Positions 13,014 through 18,143 of a stretch of 18,143 bases of DNA are shown piece by piece; positions within the stretch are counted from its first letter, which is position 1, and the number at the start of each line of letters is the position of its first letter. The position numbers were made by a program, and so were the translations under genes. The stretch covers positions 1 to 18,143 of the forward strand of contig JAKFDA010000062.1 of assembly GCA_036676355.1 (NCBI GenBank). The letters run 5' to 3'. This DNA comes from ZC4RG42 sp036676355 (lineage in GTDB: Bacteria > Pseudomonadota > Gammaproteobacteria > Burkholderiales > SG8-39). Under the pieces are notes generated by a model, which had not been told where the DNA came from, made no database searches, and saw nothing but the letters and a program-made list of their open reading frames with translations.

Positions 13014-15476
13014 ATGAAAAGAATGAAACTGGTGATGGTGGGCAACGGCATGGCCGGCGTGCGCACGCTCGAAGAGTTGCTCAAGCTGGCGCCCGATCTG
13101 TACGACATCACCGTGTTCGGAGCGGAGCCGCATCCCAACTACAACCGCATTCTGCTGTCGCCGGTGCTGGCGGGCGAGATGAGCGTGAAGGACATCATGC
13201 TCAACGATCTCGATTGGTATCGCGATCACAACCTCAAGCTGCATCTGAACCGGAAGGTTGTGAAAATCGATCGTCGTGGGCGCAAGGTGATTGCCGAGGA
13301 CGGCACCGAGGAAGAATACGATCGCCTGCTGCTCGCCACCGGCTCCAATCCTTTGATGCTGCCGGTGCCGGGCGGGGATCTGAATGGCGTGCTGAGCTAT
13401 CGCGACATTCACGACACCGACGCGATGATCGAAGCGTCGAAGCGCGGCAAGCATGCTGTCGTGATCGGAGGTGGCCTGCTCGGGCTGGAAGCGGCAAACG
13501 GTTTGAAGTTGCGCGGCATGAACGTCACCGTCGTGCACCTGATGGATTGGCTGATGGAGCGTCAGCTCGATCGCACGGCGGCGAAAATGCTTCAGCGCTC
13601 GCTGGAACAGAAGGGGCTGCAGTTCCTACTCGGCAAGCAGACAAGCGAAATCGTCGGCGGCGGACCGGGTGACGAAAATGCGGGGCGCGTGAAGAGCGTG
13701 CGTTTCAAGGACGGCAGCGAGATCATCGCCGACCTCGTGGTGATGGCGATTGGCATCCGCCCCAATACCGCGCTGGCCGAGTCGGCTGGGCTTTATTGCC
13801 GTAAAGGCATCGTGGTGAACGACACGATGCAGACCTACGACCCGAAAATATATGCGGTAGGCGAATGCGTTGCGCATCGCGGTATGTCATACGGATTGGT
13901 CGCACCGCTGTTCGACATGGCGAAGGTGTGCGCCAATCACCTGGCGCTGTTCGGCATCGGCCGTTACACCGGCTCGGTCACATCGACCAAACTCAAGGTC
14001 ACGGGGATCGACCTGTTTTCCGCCGGAGACTTCAGCGGCGGTCCAGACACGGAAGAGATTGTGCTGCACGACGCCATGGGTGGCGTGTACAAGAAGCTGG
14101 TGGTGAAAGACGACAAGATCGTCGGCGGCGTGTTGTATGGCGATACTACCGATGGCGCCTGGTATTTCCAGATGCTGCGCGACCAGCAAAGCATCGGCGA
14201 GATTCGTGATCACATCCTGTTCGGCGAGACGAATCTGGGCAACAGCGGTCATCAGGGCCAGAACAAGGCCGCGGCGATGGCCGAGACGATGGAAGTATGC
14301 GGTTGCAACGGCGTGTGCAAGGGCACGATCGTCAAGGCGATCACCGAGAAAGGCTTGTTCAGCCTGGACGAGGTGCGCAAACACACCAAGGCGTCGTCCT
14401 CGTGCGGCTCGTGCACCGGACTGGTCGAGCAGATTCTTGCCTCGACCGTGGGCGGTGCGTATCAGGCGAGCGATTCGAAGACCAAGCCGGTGTGCGGCTG
14501 CACCGATTACACGCATGAAGAAGTGCGCAAGGCGATTCGCACGCAGAAGCTGCTCAGCATTCCGGCCGTCATGCATTTCCTCGAATGGCATACGCCGAAC
14601 GGCTGCGCGACCTGCCGGCCGGCGCTGAACTATTACCTCATCTCGACGTGGCCGCACGAGGCCGAAGACGACCCGCAATCGCGCTTCATCAACGAGCGCG
14701 CACACGCCAACATCCAGAAGGACGGCACGTTTTCGGTCGTGCCGCGCATGTGGGGCGGCATTACCACGCCGGCCGAATTGCGTCGCATCGCCGACGTGGC
14801 CGAGAAATACGCGGTGCCGATGGTCAAGGTCACCGGCGGTCAGCGCATCGACCTGCTCGGCATCAAAAAGGAAGACCTGCCTAACGTCTGGCGGGACCTC
14901 GATATGCCGAGCGGTCACGCCTACGGCAAGAGCATCCGCACGGTGAAGACCTGCGTGGGCAGCGAGTTCTGCCGCTTCGGCACGCAGAACTCGACGCAGA
15001 TGGGGATCGATCTGGAAAAGATGTTGTTCAACATGTGGTCGCCGCACAAGGTCAAGCTGGCCGTGTCGGGTTGTCCGCGAAACTGCGCCGAATCGGGCAT
15101 CAAGGATGTCGGCGTGATCGGCGTGGATTCCGGCTGGGAGATTTATGTCGCGGGCAACGGCGGCATCAAGACCGAGGTCGCGCAGTTCCTCTGCAAGGTG
15201 GCGACGCACGACGAGGTGCTCGAATATTCAGGCGCGTTTCTGCAGCTCTATCGGGAAGAGGCGCGCTATCTCGACCGCACGGTGCACTGGGTGCAACGCG
15301 TCGGCATGGACTATGTGAGACAGCATGTGGTGGATGATGCGGTGAATCGCAGGGCCCTGTACGAGCGCCTGCTTTATGCGCTGGCGGGCATCAAGGACCC
15401 GTGGCAGGAGCGCGTCGCGCAAAGCGATAAACGGCGCGAGTTCGAGCCGATCGTACTCGAAGCGCTTGACGCCTGA
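13014..15476 (+). CDS. nirB: Assimilatory nitrite reductase (NADH) large subunit
   Basis: NirB reduces nitrite to ammonium with NADH in the cytoplasm, using FAD, iron-sulfur clusters and siroheme. The 820-residue product starts with the FAD-binding MVGNGMAGVRTLEEL and the ATGSNP motif. The NADH-binding VVIGGGLLGLEAANGL is near residue 160, and the C-terminal FAD signature IYAVGECVAHRG follows. Two BFD-like [2Fe-2S] segments come next: VCGCNGVCKGTI with SCGSC, and VCGCTDYT with GCATC. The C-terminal sulfite/nitrite reductase half holds Cys647, Cys653, Cys687 and Cys691 (C-x5-C...CPRNC), which bind [4Fe-4S]-siroheme. ATG 13014 follows GGAG and begins the FAD domain properly; the open frame from 12966 is not used. 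nirD follows after 24 bases. No siroheme synthase gene is in the window. Confidence 0.97.
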   Translation: MKRMKLVMVGNGMAGVRTLEELLKLAPDLYDITVFGAEPHPNYNRILLSPVLAGEMSVKDIMLNDLDWYRDHNLKLHLNRKVVKIDRRGRKVIAEDGTEEEYDRLLLATGSNPLMLPVPGGDLNGVLSYRDIHDTDAMIEASKRGKHAVVIGGGLLGLEAANGLKLRGMNVTVVHLMDWLMERQLDRTAAKMLQRSLEQKGLQFLLGKQTSEIVGGGPGDENAGRVKSVRFKDGSEIIADLVVMAIGIRPNTALAESAGLYCRKGIVVNDTMQTYDPKIYAVGECVAHRGMSYGLVAPLFDMAKVCANHLALFGIGRYTGSVTSTKLKVTGIDLFSAGDFSGGPDTEEIVLHDAMGGVYKKLVVKDDKIVGGVLYGDTTDGAWYFQMLRDQQSIGEIRDHILFGETNLGNSGHQGQNKAAAMAETMEVCGCNGVCKGTIVKAITEKGLFSLDEVRKHTKASSSCGSCTGLVEQILASTVGGAYQASDSKTKPVCGCTDYTHEEVRKAIRTQKLLSIPAVMHFLEWHTPNGCATCRPALNYYLISTWPHEAEDDPQSRFINERAHANIQKDGTFSVVPRMWGGITTPAELRRIADVAEKYAVPMVKVTGGQRIDLLGIKKEDLPNVWRDLDMPSGHAYGKSIRTVKTCVGSEFCRFGTQNSTQMGIDLEKMLFNMWSPHKVKLAVSGCPRNCAESGIKDVGVIGVDSGWEIYVAGNGGIKTEVAQFLCKVATHDEVLEYSGAFLQLYREEARYLDRTVHWVQRVGMDYVRQHVVDDAVNRRALYERLLYALAGIKDPWQERVAQSDKRREFEPIVLEALDA

Positions 15477-15500
15477 GCGTCACCACTCACCGGAAGGCAA

Positions 15501-15812
15501 ATGATGAGCGAATGGCAAAAAGTGTGTGAAGTCGAGGACATTCCGCGGCTGGGATCGCGCGTGGTACGTCGCGCCCAGGGCGATGTGGCGGTGTTTCGCA
15601 ACGCCGCAGACGAAGTTTTCGCCCTGGAAGATCGCTGTCCGCACAAGGGCGGGCCGCTGTCTCAGGGCATCGTGTACGGCAGGCATGTCACCTGTCCGCT
15701 GCATAGCTGGAAAATCTGCCTGGACGACGGAAACGCCAGCGCGCCCGACGAAGGTCGCGCCGAGCGTTACACCGTGAAAGTCGAAGGCGGCGTGGTGTTT
15801 ATGCAAAGCTGA
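15501..15812 (+). CDS. nirD: Nitrite reductase (NADH) small subunit, Rieske-like
   Basis: NirD partners NirB in cytoplasmic nitrite reduction. The 103-residue protein has the Rieske fold with CPHKGGPLSQG (residues about 46-56) and CPLHSWKICLDDG (about 66-78), so both Cys-x-His and Cys-x2-His cluster motifs are intact. Many enterobacterial NirD proteins have lost these ligands. Here the [2Fe-2S] site could be functional. The GGAAGG ribosome binding site (15492-15497) is only 3 bases from ATG 15501 and 6 from ATG 15504, so the second of the two adjacent ATGs may be the real start, shortening the protein by one residue. The gene closes the nitrate assimilation locus. Confidence 0.95.
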   Translation: MMSEWQKVCEVEDIPRLGSRVVRRAQGDVAVFRNAADEVFALEDRCPHKGGPLSQGIVYGRHVTCPLHSWKICLDDGNASAPDEGRAERYTVKVEGGVVFMQS

Positions 15813-15828
15813 TTGTCTATCGCTGTGC

Positions 15829-15861
15829 CCGCCTGACGCGCGCGACCCGCGCGTCAGGCGG
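15829..15861 (+). terminator. Strong hairpin after nirD, without a T run
   Basis: CCGCCTGACGCGCG (15829-15842) pairs perfectly with CGCGCGTCAGGCGG (15848-15861) around the loop CGACC, a 14-bp stem. No T tract follows. It may be a U-independent terminator, or a 3' structure that protects the nirBD mRNA. It lies 17 bases after the nirD stop. Confidence 0.5.
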
Positions 15862-15954
15862 CAAGCTGGCATTGAAATCGTAGCGATACTGAGCGCCTTG
15901 TGGCATGTGGCGATGCTGTAGCATCCGGACGCGACGTCACAAGGGAAAGAAAAA

Positions 15955-16365
15955 ATGTTTCTTGCGCTACTGCTCGTCACCTTGCTCGTCGCTTCGGCCG
16001 TTTCCCTGCTCGTGGCGCGCGCATTCGCCAAGTCGCTGGACAGCATTCTCAAGCGCATCATCGCGGATGAAATCAGCGGCGCCTGGCTGAAATACCTCAA
16101 GTTCGCCATTCTGGTGGTCGGCATCTCCGCCGGCGTGCGGATCTATGAACTGGAGAAGTACATCACCCCGCAGCGCTGGGACAAGGAAGCGAAGGTCATC
16201 CAGCTCACCGCCGAACGCTGGGTGCTGGAGATCTACCGGACGGTGATCGAAATGTTGCAGGGCATCGCATGGATGCTGCTGGTGTTCTTCGTCTTCGCGC
16301 TGATCGCCTATGTGATCGTGCGGATCGCCGAACTCAAGCGCAGCCACACGGGCGATCGCCCCTGA
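15955..16365 (+). CDS. Small membrane protein of unknown function
   Basis: I do not recognise this 136-residue protein. It has three hydrophobic stretches: residues 2-21 (signal-anchor-like), 48-61 (weaker, ending in charged residues) and about 101-124. Between the second and third is a charged, helical region, about 62-100, containing YELEKYITPQRWDKEAK. The C-terminus is short and basic, so at least two membrane anchors are likely. AAGGGA lies about 9 bases before the ATG, separated by an A-rich spacer. It stands alone after the nirD hairpin and before a methyltransferase gene in the same direction. Codon use and composition look like the neighbours, so it appears to be a genuine gene. Confidence 0.7.
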   Translation: MFLALLLVTLLVASAVSLLVARAFAKSLDSILKRIIADEISGAWLKYLKFAILVVGISAGVRIYELEKYITPQRWDKEAKVIQLTAERWVLEIYRTVIEMLQGIAWMLLVFFVFALIAYVIVRIAELKRSHTGDRP

Positions 16366-16426
16366 TCTTTCAGGCTGCCTGTACAAGGCCGTTCCTGTTC
16401 GCGCCGGGAACGGTTAGGATGCCCCG

Positions 16427-17047
16427 ATGGACCCGCATGAAACGCCGAACACCTCGGCACGCACACTGCAGCATTACAACGAACAAGCCGAAGCCTTCTG
16501 GGAGGGCACGCGCGATCACGATGTTCGTCAGAATATCGAGGCGTTGCTGAACGCCATCGAAGGCGAGCCGCCGTTCACCGTTCTCGATCTCGGCTGCGGG
16601 CCGGGACGGGATCTGAAGACTTTCACCGAACGCGGGCATGTCGCGATCGGTCTGGACGGTGTGGCGCGCTTCTGCGAAATGGCGCGCGCCCACAGCGGCT
16701 GTGAAGTGTGGCAGCAGGATTTTCTCGCCCTCGACCTGCCGGCCGAGCGTTTCGACGGCATTTACGCCAACGCCTCGCTGTTTCATGTGCCGCGCGCCGA
16801 CTTGCCACGCGTGCTGAGCGAACTGCGCGCGGCGTTGAAGCCGCGCGGCGTGCTGTTCAGTTCCAATCCGCGCGGGCAGAACGAGGAAGGCTGGATGCGC
16901 GGGCGTTACAAGACCCTGCACGATCTGACGTCGTGGCGTCGCTACATGAACGATGCCGGTTTCGCGGAACTGACTCACTATTACCGCCCAACCGGATTGC
17001 CGCGCGAGCAACAGCCTTGGCTGGCGAGCGTATGGCGCAAGCGCTAA
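16427..17047 (+). CDS. Class I SAM-dependent methyltransferase
   Basis: The 206-residue cytoplasmic protein has the methyltransferase type 11/25 fold. Motif I VLDLGCGPGRDL is at residues 52-63, the acidic ribose-binding residue is in GLDGV (about 76), and motif post-I/II lies around QQDFLALDLPAERFDGIYANASLFHV. KPRGVLFSSNPRG follows. The substrate cannot be told from sequence. The AGGA ribosome binding site at 16416-16419 supports ATG 16427. A 7-bp hairpin, CCGTTCC (16389-16395) with GGAACGG (16407-16413), lies just before that site and could affect translation or end the upstream transcript. The gene is followed after 76 bases by ahr in the same direction. Confidence 0.87.
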   Translation: MDPHETPNTSARTLQHYNEQAEAFWEGTRDHDVRQNIEALLNAIEGEPPFTVLDLGCGPGRDLKTFTERGHVAIGLDGVARFCEMARAHSGCEVWQQDFLALDLPAERFDGIYANASLFHVPRADLPRVLSELRAALKPRGVLFSSNPRGQNEEGWMRGRYKTLHDLTSWRRYMNDAGFAELTHYYRPTGLPREQQPWLASVWRKR

Positions 17048-17123
17048 GCCGGCGTTCGTCTGTTTCTTGCATGCGCGTTGCAATCGTGAAGAACAGTCTG
17101 CATCCGACAAGGAGTCCCACCTC

Positions 17124-18140
17124 ATGACGCGTATCCGAGCCTGGGCCGCGCGTGCACCAGGCGAACCGCTGCAACGTTTCGATTTCGATCCCGGGCCGCT
17201 GGGCACCGAGGATGTGGAGATCGCCGTGGAGTACTGCGGCATCTGTCATTCGGACGTTTCGATGCTCGATAACGAATGGGACATGACGAACTATCCCTTC
17301 GTGCCGGGGCACGAAGCGATCGGTCGCGTGGTCGCGATCGGTGAGGACGTCAAAGGCATGAAGGTCGGTCAGCGCGTGGGTGTGGGCTGGAACGCCAGCA
17401 GTTGCGCGCAGTGCCGCACCTGTCTCAGTGGCAATCAGCATTTGTGCGCGGACGTGCAAGGCACCATCGTCGGTCGCCATGGCGCGTTCGCGGATCGGCT
17501 GCGGGTGAACTGGTTGTGGGCCGTGCCGCTGCCGGATGCGGTCGAAGCCAGCAGCGCCGGTCCGCTGCTGTGCGGCGGCGTGACCGTGTTCTATCCGCTG
17601 CTGCTGAACGATCTCAAGCCGACTGCGCGCGTCGGCGTCGTCGGTATCGGCGGACTGGGACATATGGCGCTGCAATTCCTCAACGCCTGGGGTTGCGAAG
17701 TGGTGGCCTTCACATCGAGCGCATCCAAGCGGGATGAAGCGCTCGCACTCGGCGCGCATCGGGTCGTTTCCAGCACCGATGCGAATGCGATGCAAAAACT
17801 GCAGGGCTCGCTCGATCTGCTTCTGTATACGGTCAATGTGTCGCTCGACTGGGACGCATACCTCGCTACGCTGGCGCCCAAGGGGCGCCTGCATATCGTC
17901 GGCGCGGTGCTCGATCCGATTCCCGTCAAGGCGATGCAACTCATTTCGTTCGAGCAGAGCATCAGCGGTTCGCCGACCGGCCCGCGCCATGCCATCGATA
18001 CCATGCTCGAGTTTGCCGCGCGTCATAACATCGCGCCGCGCGTCGAACACTTTCCCATGAGCCGGGTGAACGAAGCGCTGCAACGACTGCGTGAAGGCAA
18101 GCCGCACTATCGCATCGTGCTCGACGCGGATTTCACCTAG
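17124..18140 (+). CDS. ahr: Zinc-dependent, NADPH-preferring aldehyde reductase / alcohol dehydrogenase (Ahr/YjgB-like)
   Basis: This 338-residue protein belongs to the medium-chain dehydrogenase family. It closely follows my recollection of E. coli Ahr (339 residues), including YCGICHSDVSMLDNEW, GPLLCGGVTVF and the end YRIVLDADF. Expected catalytic zinc ligands are Cys41, His63 and Cys149. The structural zinc site is Cys94, Cys97, Cys100 and Cys108. The Rossmann motif GVVGIGGLGHMA is followed by SSASKR instead of an acidic residue, which suggests NADPH. Such enzymes reduce a broad range of aldehydes to alcohols. ATG 17124 has AAGGAG 9 bases upstream, so the frame open from 17067 is not used. 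It is unrelated in function to the nitrate genes as far as can be seen. Confidence 0.93.
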   Translation: MTRIRAWAARAPGEPLQRFDFDPGPLGTEDVEIAVEYCGICHSDVSMLDNEWDMTNYPFVPGHEAIGRVVAIGEDVKGMKVGQRVGVGWNASSCAQCRTCLSGNQHLCADVQGTIVGRHGAFADRLRVNWLWAVPLPDAVEASSAGPLLCGGVTVFYPLLLNDLKPTARVGVVGIGGLGHMALQFLNAWGCEVVAFTSSASKRDEALALGAHRVVSSTDANAMQKLQGSLDLLLYTVNVSLDWDAYLATLAPKGRLHIVGAVLDPIPVKAMQLISFEQSISGSPTGPRHAIDTMLEFAARHNIAPRVEHFPMSRVNEALQRLREGKPHYRIVLDADFT

Positions 18141-18143
18141 TTG

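Noticed and set aside
15908..15923. A fifth sigma-54-like sequence (TGGC...TAGC) before the small membrane protein gene
   Set aside because: The GG-N10-GC spacing fits, but the -12 context is TAGC instead of TTGC and the -24 lacks the TGGCA form seen in the other four. No upstream dyads were seen. Probably chance.

Overview
The window is GC-rich bacterial DNA, most likely from a betaproteobacterium or a closely related gammaproteobacterium. The clues are the divergent lpoA/rsmI pair, a class II-type pyrC followed by a DUF3025 gene, a proteobacterial class A RNase P RNA, and an ABC-type nitrate transporter joined to nasA and nirBD. This placement is inferred from gene content; no database search was possible.

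Left part (1-4225): housekeeping genes. A partial lpoA (outer-membrane lipoprotein that activates peptidoglycan synthases) runs leftward off the window and is divergent from rsmI (16S rRNA methyltransferase). rsmI, pyrC and a DUF3025 gene form a tight rightward operon that ends in a run of hairpins and an intrinsic terminator. A convergent gene for a small DUF1269-type membrane protein follows. Positions 4373-4829 are the RNase P RNA gene rnpB, whose P12 region is strongly enlarged.

Centre (4895-15812): a complete nitrate assimilation locus. nasT (ANTAR antiterminator), nrtABC (nitrate ABC transporter with a Tat-exported binding protein), nasA (molybdenum nitrate reductase with a C-terminal [2Fe-2S] domain), ybiB (TrpD2-like nucleic-acid-binding protein) and nirBD (NADH nitrite reductase) all point the same way. 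Nitrate is imported by NrtABC, reduced to nitrite by NasA and then to ammonium by NirBD. Four sequences matching the sigma-54 promoter rule (GG, 10 bases, GC) lie in front of nasT, nrtA, nasA and nirB. Imperfect NtrC-like dyads lie upstream of nrtA, nasA and nirB. Just downstream of the nrtA promoter the leader RNA can fold into two adjacent hairpins with A1/G4 hexaloops, the signature of an ANTAR target. The second hairpin is mutually exclusive with a strong intrinsic terminator. The locus therefore appears to have two-layer control: nitrogen limitation through RpoN/NtrC at initiation, and nitrate or nitrite through NasT at antitermination. The usual NasT partner, the nitrate sensor NasS, is not in the window.

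Right part (15829-18140): a strong hairpin after nirD, then a small unrecognised membrane protein, a SAM-dependent methyltransferase and a zinc alcohol dehydrogenase/aldehyde reductase very similar to E. coli Ahr (YjgB). No tRNA, CRISPR array, insertion sequence or prophage gene was seen. One MITE-like inverted-repeat element spans the end of nasA and the start of ybiB.
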